This document shows positions 1-11,171 of a DNA stretch of 64,000 nucleotides, one piece after another (the first letter of the stretch is position 1; every line of letters begins with the position of its first letter). This DNA comes from Styela clava (taxonomy: Eukaryota > Chordata > Ascidiacea > Stolidobranchia > Styelidae). Below the pieces are notes generated by a model. That model was not told the origin of the DNA and searched no databases. It worked only from the letters and a program-made list of their open reading frames with translations. The stretch is from contig NC_135258.1 of the NCBI RefSeq assembly GCF_964204865.1, forward strand, positions 11,647,001 to 11,711,000, read 5' to 3'. A program made the position numbers and the translations under genes.

Positions 1-166
1 CAGTGTTCTGTTTTACATACGGTAATCAGTTTACATGCTTACTTGTTTTAGAATATATATCAGTTTTCCTAATTTGTAATCTCAAACAACTTTCAAAGTC
101 AGCGAGTATGCTTTATCGTAACTAAAAGATTGCTATGAATTTATTACAATGTAAAAACGAGCTCAC

Positions 167-213
167 CTCAAAGTGATCAAAAGGAACAAAATAGTGACAC
201 CGATAGTAACCAT
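167..213 (-). CDS. first coding exon of a small secreted-protein-like gene, copy 1 (partial, rest beyond left edge)
   Basis: Read on the minus strand, an ATG at 213 opens a 47-base exon that encodes a signal-peptide-like start, MVTIGVTILFLLITL, and ends in phase 2 at a GTGAGC donor (161-166). The same exon, with only a handful of base changes, occurs at 2853-2899, and the roughly 180 bases upstream are also similar. The two are therefore paralogous gene starts about 2.7 kb apart in the same orientation. The remaining exons of this copy would lie at lower coordinates, outside the window; none is visible in 1-160. The family is not recognised. Another frame of the exon is also open, so the signal-peptide reading is likely, not proven. 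Confidence 0.4.
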
Positions 214-450
214 GGTAAGTATTTTTCAAAGCACGCCACCCGATAGCTCCAGTCGTTACAATTCACATCACTGCAATAAATTTCGTATTTGTATCAACTA
301 ACTCCTATCAATAACTTTATGCGGAAGAGCAGAAAATTTCTGTCAAAAGGCAAGTGTGACAAATGTGAAAGTCCGGTTCACTGACAAAATAACCTTGATT
401 AATTTTCTGCAACACGAACTACTGGGTTGCCTATTATAGACAGTGGAGCA
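214..450 (-). promoter_or_regulatory. upstream region shared by the two paralogous gene starts (copy 1)
   Basis: The bases upstream of the ATG at 213 share several blocks with those upstream of the ATG at 2899. One is a stretch that includes the plus-strand string atgcggaag near 319. Another is aagtgtgacaaatgt near 351-365. Conservation that runs beyond the coding exon suggests the duplication took the promoter along, or that these blocks are kept for transcription. No TATA box or initiator was identified. Confidence 0.35.
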
Positions 451-1543
451 GGCCAACATTTTTAAACCTGGAAAAAATTTCGTTGTTTCAGGCAAGGGTA
501 AATAAGTAAATAAAAAATCGAATTTAAAGCACAAATCCGATGCTGAAACCGATATTTGTTGTGCACTATCTACTGCTCCAGGAAACATTGAACAGCTAGT
601 TGTCAATAAACAAAGGCACCCGTCACATTAAATGAATATAATGAATTAATTGGTTAATTTCATTTTTTAATAATTGAGCACCATTACGAGCGTTGGATGT
701 AAATCTAGTAACCAGCTTTGGTAAAAGAAAAAAAGTACAACAAATGTTAAGAATCACTGGTATAGGTTATCAAGTTAAGGTGAGGAAACCAAAATGTTGT
801 GCCATTGTATGATACGATGTCAATCAACCAAGTTGTTATTATTACGTCAAATTTATTGAAAACGCATGTCTATGAATTCTTCTTTCTGTAACAAAACATC
901 GAAATTTTGACAGGCAGGTGTTTTTGGGATCCTGGAGCAATTTTTTATAGGCCAAAGTTCGTGCGATATATATGTATCTGATTTTCCTTCCTAAATAAGC
1001 TTCGTCAGCCTGCGGCATTCCGTGAGGCTATTATTATTGCTAGAATGAGTTACAGTTTACACGGAAACGGCGTTTACATCAGATTTATTGAACAAATGTG
1101 AACACTGCATAATAAAATACCGCAATTGTGCAAGAATCTATTTAAGTTTTCTGCATGACCCTGCATGTACAAATAATCATGGCGGTGGTTAACCGGTAAA
1201 TTGGTTAACCGAATCTTCAAGGTAACTATTACGATTGATCACCAAAACATAAGAGCTTCGGGTCTATTATTCAGTTTCCACTACTATAACCTAATAAATC
1301 ATATACATTATTGTAAATATTTATTATCAATCGAACCCTTATAATTGAACTCCAACCCAATAACACTAAATCTTTTCTTTATTCTTTTTCAACATTAAAA
1401 AATTCACACAGGTTTATTCAATCACAAATACATTTACATAAGTCTATGGATATTAACGCAGAAAAAACTCGTAAGACATCAACTTGCTAATATTTTAGAA
1501 CAATTGGTGTTTGAATAATTCGCTATGTTATTTATCATTTTCT
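451..1543. other. no gene seen
   Basis: AT-rich sequence. The only open frames are short and lack splice-consistent partners or recognisable domains. It separates the two small paralogous genes. Confidence 0.5.
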
Positions 1544-2899
1544 TTATTTACGTCTACGGGTTTCAGACGACAGTTCTTGGTGTTCTATAGATTGATTATA
1601 TTCGTCAATTGTGGAGATAAAATACTACGAGTCAATTTTTCAAAAACAAATCTTCTTCTGTATTTATTTTTTTGGATTTTAACCTTTCTTTATAGGAGAT
1701 TCATTCCATTCTCGTGGTTCGTTAAAGCCTGGTCGTCGACCAGTAATCTCAAGCGAATCTCCAGGCTTTACTTCGAAATATGGTAATCCGTAATATGACA
1801 TCTTTTCACTTTTATCTTCGAAACCTCAAAATTAAATGTCAGTGGGTTAAATGTTTGCATGTTCGAACATATTGTAATTATATATATATTGTTTATAATA
1901 TAAACAACGTCTCAGGATGGTGTAAATCTAAAACGACTCTAAATTTATGAACAAAGTAAACGTTATGAAACTGAAATTAAAAAACGACATATAGGATATA
2001 AATTTGATTAAAATTTATAGTGAATGATCAAAAGTTTTGAAGATTTTTTGGTAAGCAATATCTATTATTATTATGTAAGAAATACTCGAAATGTCCTATA
2101 TCTAAAATCCAATATTGTACCAAATAATGCAATGAATGCGATTTAAAAGTATAGGAGTATACGAACCATACGGTAAACTTCGATAATAATAAGGTTACAA
2201 AAACTTTAAAAAACAATTAAAAAACTTTCTTACTTGGAAGTTCAAGTAAGTCGGGATTTTCATCCAACGCACGACCTCTTTCTGCTCCTGGATCTTCATA
2301 TGGGGCGCCTCCTTGTCCAGGCATTTCGAAAATGTTCATCACTAGAATTAGAATAACAGGATTCGGTTACTAAACTATGATAGTATCGTATTGTGTGTCT
2401 CATCATTATAGACCTATTTACTCACCATTGCCTACCTATGGTGGTCCGCTTCTGACCGAGCTGAAATGAAATCATATAGTACATTTAATATGATATTGTG
2501 CTATCAAGAATTCTTATATTTATGACAAAATTACATTTACATACGGTACAAGATTGCACAATAAGAAAAAAATTGAAAATAGGAAAACGTAAGACTTAGA
2601 TGGAAACGCATTATTTTATATTTTCATTTCCATAATTGGAATTGAGAATATTACTACTAACCCCAGTGGTATATGATTTAATCTGGTATTTTTGACCTCA
2701 TTTGCCAGTATGAGCATTCTTCTACAACGCCATTTTAGCTTGCTTGCTTACTTACTATCAAGTATCAGTTTTCTTGGTTTTATATTTTTAAAGCGAATAA
2801 TTGTAAAAACTAAAATCTTTATAAATGTATTTCATAGTAACAACCAACTTACCTCAAAGTGATCAAAAGGCACAAAACTGTGACAACGATAGTAACCAT
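1544..2899 (-). CDS. small secreted-protein-like gene, copy 2, five exons with an in-frame amber codon
   Basis: Exons in transcript order: 2853-2899 (signal-peptide-like MVTIVVTVLCLLITL), 2426-2460, 2234-2341 (MNIFEMPGQGGAPYEDPGAE and onward), 1684-1824 (contains YFEVKPGDSLEITGRRPG) and 1544-1584 (ends ETRRRK, stop). All borders are GT/AG and every junction keeps phase, which is unlikely by chance across five exons. The 35-base second exon, however, brings TAG in frame at 2436-2438, about codon 24. Either the gene is broken, or this exon is skipped or replaced in the real transcript, or the first exon is not part of it. An AATAAA overlaps the stop (1543-1548). The predicted product is small, acidic and Pro/Gly-rich. 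The family is not recognised and no function is proposed. Confidence 0.42.
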
Positions 2900-3100
2900 A
2901 ATAAGTTGTTTTGAAACACGTCTCGTGATAGCTGAAAATAGTGATATATAGCTGTGAAATAGTCCACATCACGGTGGTGATTTATTATTTATATCAACTA
3001 ACTCCATATCAATAACTTCATGCGGAAGCGGAAGAGTAAAACCGTTTCTACCGAAAGACAAGTGTGACAAATGTTAAAATCCGGTTTGTTGACAAGTTTG
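2900..3100 (-). promoter_or_regulatory. upstream region shared by the two paralogous gene starts (copy 2)
   Basis: Counterpart of the block at 214-450, with shared strings such as atgcggaag near 3020 and aagtgtgacaaatgt near 3060. On the minus strand, ACTATTTTCAG lies a few dozen bases before the ATG. This pyrimidine-rich AG could be a 5' UTR or trans-splice acceptor. Confidence 0.35.
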
Positions 3101-3449
3101 CCCTGATCAATGGGGTGGATGCAACGTATGGCTACGATGCGAAAAGAGGAATTTTCTGGTTTTCGCCGCATAAGTATGATACAATTTCAACCAGACGAGC
3201 AATTAGCCTACTGATTAATATTTCAGTATATTGAATATAACCTGTGCATGGTTGGTTTTATTTCTGAAATAAGGTAGTTGTAGTTATTGAACACTAGGCT
3301 TACTTATGGATCGTTTAGCTGAATTGTAATGAACCATTTCAAATTTTCAGTGCTTTAAGAGGGAAGACGGCACTATAGAGCTAATTCATTTTATTCTTTA
3401 TTTTTGGCCCACATGTACCAATATTTTCACTACAAATTTTCTGTTTTAG

Positions 3450-5851
3450 TCCATTTAATGGGAACGCGTTTTTGACATTTGACCTTGAAAGTTATTGTGC
3501 GATCATCGGCGATGACACATTGAAGAATAGTATTATAGGAGTGAATTTGCAATTTTCAAAATGTTTTATTTCCGATTCTTATTCTTCGTATCGATTAAGA
3601 TCGATTTTATCGCTGTTGTAAAATTCAAACAACGGAAAGCGTGCAAATTCTCGTGTGTTCTTCTGAAGTCGGCGAGAATTCAAGGGAATGACTCAGCGAT
3701 CAGGCGAGAGCTGTGTAAAATCCAAGGGTTTGGTTCAGCGAAAAGCGAGCGTAAAGTCGCAAGGGTTTCGTGTTAGCAGATATCCGAATAGTAAAATGCC
3801 ATTTGAATATTTTATATTGAATCAGATTGGAATTCTTTGTACAGCACTATATACTGACGAGTAATCATTTACTTGATTGATTTTATGTAAATAAAATTTA
3901 TTATGTATCGATTTCTAATTCGCTATCGCCAGACGGCTATCATCGATATTGGATGGGTGGTTGCCAGAATCCTTATTAATGATGTACCTATGTTATTTGC
4001 GGAAAAGTTGCATTATGTATGCAAGTTGTATTATGGTATCGACAAATCTGACACAGTTAGCGGGAAAGATTCGTTTGGAATTAAGATTCCGTGACATAAT
4101 TGCAATATAATAATAATTGCAAATTCAGAATACATGAATGCGTTTATTGGAAGGTGGTGTCTGAACACAACTCAACATCTAAAGAAATCTCTATAAATTG
4201 ATGCAAGTGTTCCTTGCGTACGTACTTAGTTACGTTAACATATACAATATATTGATGTAAATAGTATTGGTACTTTCACAAAATCGTAGTAACGACACAC
4301 CATCTGAATTACAAATATCGATTGAAATAAGTAAGTTGATTTCAATTCCACGCGAAGATGTCACGAACAAGCAAAACAAAATAGCGAACTCAGTAAAGAG
4401 ACGAACTTACCTTTTTTGGTCGCGGACTATTTTCTCACCGGCGAAAACCTTTGCGGACTCAAGGTGCGTTCATTGCAACCGTGCTCTGTGCAAAGAAGCA
4501 ATAAAACTAAACACAACAGAAATTTAACGAATTTCAAAATCGAAAATTCGACGCAATTACGCGTTCGTTAAAAGAGCCGACTTTTCTAGTGTATAATGGA
4601 ATTTTCTGTAGCACAGTATTCAATCCATGACAATGACGAGAATTTAAAATGTCTTTCTATTTTAATTTAATTGTGTTCATCATGGTAACTCGCGGTTGCG
4701 TCGACTTACGACAAGATGAAAGCACTACTTTTTAAAAACCCATTGCCATCTGCGAACATAATAATGAGAGAATATATTGCCTGATTATATTCAGCTTTGA
4801 TACATATTTTTTGCGTTCTTATGAATTTGTTATCGCTGTTAGAAAAAATCACACTATCTGCTATAAATTTCCAGAATGTACAACTTAATTTAGTACTTAT
4901 TAAAAATATATTTAAAGTATATATATTAGTAAATCGAAAATACATATTCATCGCCTTGAAATTCTTGCGAACAACTTCTGAAGTAATCGTCGCCTATACG
5001 TCACTCGTTAAAAGAGCCGACTTTTCAAGGATTTTTTCTGTTGCATAAAATATTTAATCCATCCACTTGTGTGATTCTTTTAATCTGCGGTTGTGTTGAC
5101 GAAATAAGAGCAATACTACTCAGAAAATACCATGACAAACCCTGGACGCGAAAATGCGTGGTAAAGCGCCCGATCATATCTTGTTTTGATTCTTGGTATC
5201 TTGGTATTAAGTGAATTCGACATTAATACTGTGCGATATTACTAATGTAGAGGCAGTAAAGCAGAGAAGCCTAAAGGAAAATGCCCTGGTACGTATACCA
5301 CGGTAGCACTGAAATTTTGCGATTTGCAATGTCTAAAAAAGCGTTTTTAATCGGTCGCGGACCGCTTTTCAATTTAGAAAATTTGGGTTGCCACCATTTA
5401 CACCTACCAGAAAAATAATTTATTCCTCGTTGTTCGAACTCGCGAGAAACACCTATTACGAATCTATCGAAGCGTGTACAGACTCTTGTTTTCGTCGGAA
5501 ATCCACAAGTGAGTTGTGAAATCCAATCGTTTGATTAAGCGACTCGCAAGTGACCTGTCGCGTCACGTGTTACCAAAGTTCCGATTAGTAAATGTGCTAT
5601 TCTAATAGTTGAATATTCGAATATATGCCCAGCCCTACTCAGTAACCAGTAATCATTGACGCGATTAATGTCATGTGAATAAATAGACTTTTTATGTTTT
5701 TTTTTTGTAAATTCTAACGCAAATCTTAACTTGGCTGATAGTAAATTGAGTTTCGCAAAACGTTTGCGGCCCGCAGTGAATCTGACTCGTTGCGGACTCA
5801 TTTAAACGCTCTGCGGACTCATTTGAGACCGCGGACTCGGGTTGGGAAACA
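3450..5851. repeat. repeat-derived block with a hAT-like terminus at its right end
   Basis: No gene seen. Segments recur inside the block: the string gttaaaagagccgactttt appears near 4567 and again near 5007 with similar flanks, and about 120 bases near 3680-3800 resemble 5520-5620. At the right edge the sequence gggttgggaaacactg (ending near 5851) is the reverse complement of CAGTGTTTCCCAACC, a terminus typical of non-autonomous hAT elements. The matching left terminus was not found. The open frames here (3561-3776, 4267-4527 and others) look incidental. Confidence 0.4.
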
Positions 5852-5984
5852 CTGGTCTATGTGTTAGGGCGGTAGGACATGGATATAAATCTCACCACTT
5901 GATTGCTAGATTTTATGAAAACCCCACAATCATCACAAAGCTGGTACAGGGTCAGGATATTGAATGAATCTGTAGCCATTCTTA

Positions 5985-6331
5985 GGATAGGATAGGATAG
6001 GATTTACATATTTATCCCGGGGGAGAGGAAAGCCGATAAGACGGCTTATCCATATGGCGAACCACGGCCTCTCGTCCGGTTACCATTCCAAGTCGGGTAT
6101 GGAATTAGTTTTACTGTATTGTTTGTTTTCGGAAGCATGGACTTGGTGGTGGAGGAAGCCGTAACCGACCAGCGGTTACGTGAACCACCCAACGACGGCG
6201 AGGAGTCCAGCAATCCTCTCGCACATAACCGTCCCTGCATGGGATTCGAACCTGCGAACCCACGCAGAGTAGTTAGAGGTGCGGTGGCGAGCGTATTCCT
6301 AACGCTTAGCCCGTTGAGCCACACCGCCGCG
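5985..6331 (-). mobile_element. tRNA-derived SINE, full-length copy with target-site duplication
   Basis: Read on the minus strand, the element starts with a tRNA-like head. It carries an A-box-like TGGCTCAACGG and a B box GGTTCGAATCC, the internal promoter of RNA polymerase III. It ends in a tail of ATCCT repeats (the plus strand shows aggataggataggatagg at 5984-6002). It is flanked by a perfect 8-bp duplication CATTCTTA, at 5977-5984 and 6332-6339. Related copies or fragments occur near 26870, 30660 (opposite orientation), 36840, 41071, 59800, 62751 and 63430, so the family has been active in this genome. Confidence 0.8.
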
Positions 6332-6339
6332 CATTCTTA

Positions 6340-9014
6340 TACAGATATGGATGTGACCATGAAATAGATGGGATGGGTAAGTATAGGGTTGCAACAAGAC
6401 CACAGTGGCACAAGACCTCAGCTTGTATGACTTGATAATACATCCTCAGTATCCATTTCTTGATGCTAATCGTGATGGCAAGTATCTTGTGATTGCTGTG
6501 GATTTGAATCGGTAGAGATAAAGTGTCCAAAGAATGCGACTTCAATATTAGAAAAATAAAACTCATCAAAAATGTATTTTAAAAAAAACAATTGGTTTTA
6601 TCTGCAGATGCCAGGTTGAGGTTGACCATTTCCAAGCTAAATTTTCCTGATTTGGACATCCTTAGTCAAAAGGCGCACTTGATTCGCAAAGTTTTGTAAG
6701 TGCGCACAGTTCACCAATTTGTCTAATGTTTAGATTCCATAGGCAGGAGGTTGTGGATCGGTACTGCCTAGGATGGGATATTTGTGCTTATAAATGCATA
6801 TTACGTGTTCCACATGAATCTTTTGATTATAAGACAGTTTTCAAGCTCCAACTTTTTTCTTTGGTAAACGCTGGAATTTTCAGTATGGTATGCATGGGCC
6901 AATTAGAGTCACTGACATCAAAATCGGTATCAGCAAGGGTAAGATCACCTGGATATAACATTCCATAATTTAGGGTCAAAATGTATCTACCTCTACATCC
7001 CTTTCAAATGAAAGATAGGATGCCTTGAGGGGTAATTTATATCAAAGTTTTACAGTGTTATGGTGCTACTAGTGAAAATGTGTTTAGGCGGCCGCTTTTA
7101 TTTCAAGCGGTAGGTCTAGTCGAAAAACACATTAAATATTTATGCTAACAAATGCAAAGTGATATTGCAACGCACACCAGTTTAACAGAATTTGTTGAAA
7201 TGGTGATAGCGACGCAAGTTCTGTACGAAATAGTTTCAGAATATCAACCACAACTTTAAAATTTTGACTTTGGGCAAGCCAGTCCATGGCAAATTACAAA
7301 ATTTCAGTTTTTCTTTAGCTGTCCAATTTGACAAATTTTCTAACTTCACTCTTATCACTTTCACTGATTTTCTGTTGCACAAATTCCTGTTCCTCCTGTT
7401 TTTCATTCATTTTGCTAAGATTAGCCACGGTACAATGTGCTCAATTTCCAACACCTCATCTTTGCCTTTTGCCTTTCTTTAAAATCCACCTTTTACCTTC
7501 CAACTATTCTTTACTTCTCTGGGAATGACGAAAATTCAATATTGATGGGACATAATCAGCTGATAATGATTTATCATCCTTTTTTCCTAAACGAAAATTA
7601 CGCACTAATCAATTATTTGTATGTTTGTGTATCAATGAATTGATGTCGCTATGATGATGAAGATTTGAAACGCAAGTATGCCTACCAATAACGGTAGTTT
7701 GTCATATGCTTTTCATTAAAATGACGGAGCTTATGAATATTTAAAGAAATCAATAACGGCACATTATCACCCACCACCAACGAAGTGCTGTCCCCAAACA
7801 CGAGCGAGATGGCTGGGACACGAAGTCACCAACCAGTTCTCCCAATAGATGATACCGGTATCCACCTTGCGCAACGTTCTGGATCTTTTGAAAACAATGG
7901 AATATAACTGAAGATCTATTTCGTTGTTTATACGTACAGCACAATACGAATTACCCATTTTTAACAGCCCGGCAAAATGGAAACGAATAACGCGACTTTT
8001 TTTCCGTCCAAAATGGCGGCGTGAATAAACTCACGTGATCCAAGCACATGACACCAACTGACTTTTTTCTATCACTACCCTACCTATTTGTGCGACTTTC
8101 AAATCTTCAAAAAAATTCATATTCTATTTTGTTTACTTTTTCATATTCAAAGCCGTAACGAATCAATCTGTATTAATTACGAGACATATAATTTAAAAAA
8201 AAAACTAAATCATGGCGACGTCATAATTCTAATATGTGACGTCATGACATTGTTTTAGGGTGCAACTGGGAAACGGCCTATATCAGTTAGAGGTGACTAT
8301 ACAATGGCCATGATTATTGTCCCATTTCTTTGTAATTTTACTGACATTTTAGAATTTTTACACACATTTCATACTACAGGAATAATCACGGATCTATGCT
8401 TATTCATATTTATTTCGTTTTCAAACATTTATACTGACGGTTTTATCTTGCGCTTCAAATGCTGTGTTCATAAAATTTACCGCGGTTAATTATTTTGCAA
8501 TAATAATAAACACGCCTCCTTGTAGACCTTGTGCTATTTACATTTCATCGTCGTTACCAGAAATGACTTGGTCGTAAAATAAAGGATAATAATGAGAATC
8601 GGATGAGTTTACATCTTTCGTTCATTTGACTCAATTGTTATAAGCCAACAATCGTCATTTTATGAAAGTCGTGACGATGGTAACAGATGATCGTACAGAT
8701 TTGGGCGTTGCCTAAACTGTTTGGCGTTATAGAATTTAGCAATGTCACGTTTGGCACACACTTGTGTTCATTTTCGTAGAAAACAAATATTTTTGTGTGA
8801 CTGTAAGCATTTCGACGACATGAGCTGAAAATTAGTCACTCAGGGAAAGCAGGTACAAAAGGAGTCTGTAACTGTGCGCTGTATAGACTTGCCGTAAGAA
8901 GAGTAAGAACTACCGCGTAATTTCGAGTTTTTGCATAGCTACGAATTTGTATGAAATAAGGATCATATTGGATTTACAGTTGGGGTTACGTGAAACTCAT
9001 TACATTTCCTTGCT
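6340..9014. other. no gene recognised; one GC-richer block and a CRE-like site
   Basis: Mostly AT-rich sequence with short, unsupported frames. A GC-richer segment at about 7765-7880 is open in more than one frame and could be an exon or a transposon fragment, but no family is recognisable. A palindromic CRE-type site TGACGTCA lies at 8237-8244, with a related CGACGTCA near 8217. There is no adjacent gene to tie it to. Confidence 0.35.
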
Positions 9015-9195
9015 GGTTCCATTACATTTGAACTCACGACAATTGCACCTATGGAAATTTTTTTGTTTTTGTTTCACGGATATTTGAACCCATACTAACC
9101 CTAACCCATGGGTTTTAGCATCCGCATATAGATTGAACCCGCGGATATACACATGGGTTCAAATACACGTGGGTTCAAATGTACGTACGGTCACC
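9015..9195 (-). repeat. short interspersed element with repeated GTACATTTGAACCCA units (copy 1)
   Basis: This block and 32768-32970 are copies of one another in opposite orientation. Both ends carry inverted, partly repeated units of the type GTACATTTGAACCCA, and the middle holds a shared segment around the string acccatgggt. It has the structure of a non-autonomous DNA element, with no coding capacity. Confidence 0.6.
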
Positions 9196-9284
9196 TTCCT
9201 TGCTCTATAGTCTATGTCTTTGCGCAGGTGGATCCGTATGCGTATAACGCAAGGATGCTATATCAGGAGTGAAAATGACTATTC

Positions 9285-9397
9285 TATTCAATTCAAGAGT
9301 CTTGGTGCACAGTAACAGAAATAGTCTGACCTCGGTCAGACGAAACGTTACAGAAATACATTTGTGTTAGTGTGCTGCAAGACTCTTGAATTGAATA
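9285..9397. mobile_element. snap-back MITE with ~38-bp terminal inverted repeats
   Basis: The left arm starts TATTCAATTCAAGAGTCTTG and the reverse complement of the right end starts with the same 20 bases. The match continues for about 38 bases with few mismatches. At the centre lies a hairpin, GTCTGAC-CTCG-GTCAGAC. The whole 113-bp unit can fold on itself. A partial copy of one arm sits at 35005-35034 in a reelin intron. Confidence 0.65.
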
Positions 9398-9654
9398 TTG
9401 GATTTAGTTTGTCAAGTCCATGTCACAAGCGCTTTTCCACAACCACTGAATGACAACCAGAGATGCACACAGTGACCAGATCCGGCATTTGGATGTTTTT
9501 TCAAGATTCCAACAATTTAATAAAGTCTTTGTTTGCGAATTACTCAGATTAATAACTCGGAGTTGATTTTTAATCAATATATACATGTAGTTGCGCAAGC
9601 GAAAAAAATGATCAACGGGAATTTCTAAACTGCGTTCGTGACTTACCTTTATCT

Positions 9655-9666
9655 TTTCCTTTACAG
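9655..9666 (+). promoter_or_regulatory. splice acceptor upstream of the 7TM gene start (5' UTR intron or trans-splice site)
   Basis: A pyrimidine-rich tract, cttttcctttacag, ends with AG at 9665-9666, 46 bases before the ATG at 9713. The coding region has no introns, so this acceptor serves either a 5' UTR intron or spliced-leader addition. Confidence 0.5.
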
Positions 9667-9712
9667 AACATTATTGTAATTGTGATCTAGTTACAAACAT
9701 TATCAAATAAAT

Positions 9713-11077
9713 ATGTACTTATTTGACCAATACAAGCACCTTGAACAAGAAATTCATAACAAAAAGATGAGAGTAGTGCAAAATTCGACGCCGTCTGTAT
9801 TCCAAACAACAACACGCTATTATCCTCCAATCACATCCCATGGATATTGGATAGGTTCGCTTATCGTCAGTTGCACAATTATACTGACAAGTGCATGGAT
9901 TGTATTATCTTATCTGAAGCATGTGAAGTTTATTTTGACTACAAAGAAACTCGATAAATATGCAAAGACTGTTCACAAAGCAGCAATTGCGGCGGTCGTT
10001 GTACCGTTTGGTCGGTATATTTCAACGTTTTGCTTAATCATTGTCACACTAGATAGCAAAAACGATTTTGCGTGTGAAGTTATGATTGACATTGGTAAAG
10101 CCTTATTTGTTTTGTCTCTTACCCCTATTTACATATTTTACTGGACAAGGCAGAGATCGTTTTACATGAATCCAGCTATGTCTCACAGGTTTGGTGGGTG
10201 TATCAGCGTTTTTAGCAATATAAGTCTAGCACTTCTCATTTCCATGGGTTTCATTATGATACCATTGGCTGTATATCCAGATGAATATGAAGCTAGTTCC
10301 GTTGGGTGCATCCTCAGAAACGGAGAGAAAATCTATAACGCGCGCCACTATGTGTACGCCGGTGTTCTACTAACTTGTCAACTAACGGTAGTCAGTCTGT
10401 TCTTGTATCCGTTACTTCTTCACCACAAATCGCAACATGGAATGAACAGGTCAAATACACATTCGCAATCGGCAACACCATTTGTAAACAACGTGACTTC
10501 AATGCAATCAGATATTAGTTTGAAAAAGCCTGAAGCTGCTGACGTAAATCAAGAAGTCACGTTAGTGGACTCCGCTCCTGTAAAAAGCGCAACCGTGCTT
10601 TTTAGAGTTGAATCTTATACGGGAAATGAACCGCCACAGACGGAAAACTTTAAGGAGAGCTGTATTGACACTAATATTCCACGAAGCCACGACAGTTCGA
10701 TTAAACACTGTATATTACCGAAAAGCAGTCCAAGTTTCTTAAGAACATTCAGTATTAAAAGTGATGAAAACCAAAGAGGTGCCGGACTCAAGCGAAGCAA
10801 TTCTGTGAGAACTTCAGCGAAGTTGTACAGGCTTATAAAGCGAACGTTTTTTCTGGCGGTTATTGCAATCGTTTCTGACATGACTACTTTCCTGGTGGTG
10901 GGTACAGTACTTCCAAGTTACATACCTCAGTACATTGTTAGAGTATTTTATGATATAGACTTACTGATAAACGTCATTGCGGCTGTTTCATCATTTGAAA
11001 CTTGGAGACAGATTCTGAAACAGCCGTTTCTTGCGATGACGTCACCATGCAGACGCGAAGGGGAAAATAATGTTTAG
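9713..11077 (+). CDS. seven-transmembrane receptor-like protein, intronless, 454 aa
   Basis: The product has seven hydrophobic segments at about residues 46-68, 88-112, 126-144, 162-188, 213-236, 376-400 and 406-428, so it is probably a plasma-membrane receptor. The N-terminal tail has a possible N-glycosylation site (NST, residues 24-26). Cys121, just before segment 3, and Cys199, between segments 4 and 5, are placed like the conserved extracellular disulfide of G-protein-coupled receptors. The third cytoplasmic loop is very long (about 139 residues) and rich in Ser/Thr. A clear DRY motif and NPxxY are absent, so it is not an obvious rhodopsin-class member, and I do not recognise the family. 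The coding region is a single exon, unlike reelin and ORC5 nearby. The start chosen is the first ATG after the AG at 9666. Ligand and coupling are unknown. Confidence 0.75.
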   Translation: MYLFDQYKHLEQEIHNKKMRVVQNSTPSVFQTTTRYYPPITSHGYWIGSLIVSCTIILTSAWIVLSYLKHVKFILTTKKLDKYAKTVHKAAIAAVVVPFGRYISTFCLIIVTLDSKNDFACEVMIDIGKALFVLSLTPIYIFYWTRQRSFYMNPAMSHRFGGCISVFSNISLALLISMGFIMIPLAVYPDEYEASSVGCILRNGEKIYNARHYVYAGVLLTCQLTVVSLFLYPLLLHHKSQHGMNRSNTHSQSATPFVNNVTSMQSDISLKKPEAADVNQEVTLVDSAPVKSATVLFRVESYTGNEPPQTENFKESCIDTNIPRSHDSSIKHCILPKSSPSFLRTFSIKSDENQRGAGLKRSNSVRTSAKLYRLIKRTFFLAVIAIVSDMTTFLVVGTVLPSYIPQYIVRVFYDIDLLINVIAAVSSFETWRQILKQPFLAMTSPCRREGENNV

Positions 11078-11146
11078 AAATAGGAGGCATTTGAAATGGT
11101 CGATTTCTTCGAAAATTTGTTTAATTGAAACTGTGGGGGTGACTGA

Positions 11147-11171
11147 AATAAACCCGAGCGGTTGAAATAAA
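11147..11171 (+). terminator. two polyadenylation signals of the 7TM gene
   Basis: AATAAA occurs at 11147-11152 and 11166-11171, 70-90 bases after the stop codon at 11075-11077. That is a normal spacing for a 3' UTR. Confidence 0.55.

Noticed and set aside
1684-1824. Galectin-like start (PYFEVKPGDSLEITG) in the small gene
   Set aside because: The similarity is a short, generic beta-strand pattern, and the gene ends too soon for a galectin domain of about 130 residues.
6046-6367. Open frames on both strands with Arg/Pro-rich translation
   Set aside because: Entirely inside the tRNA-SINE, whose GC-rich body gives chance frames.
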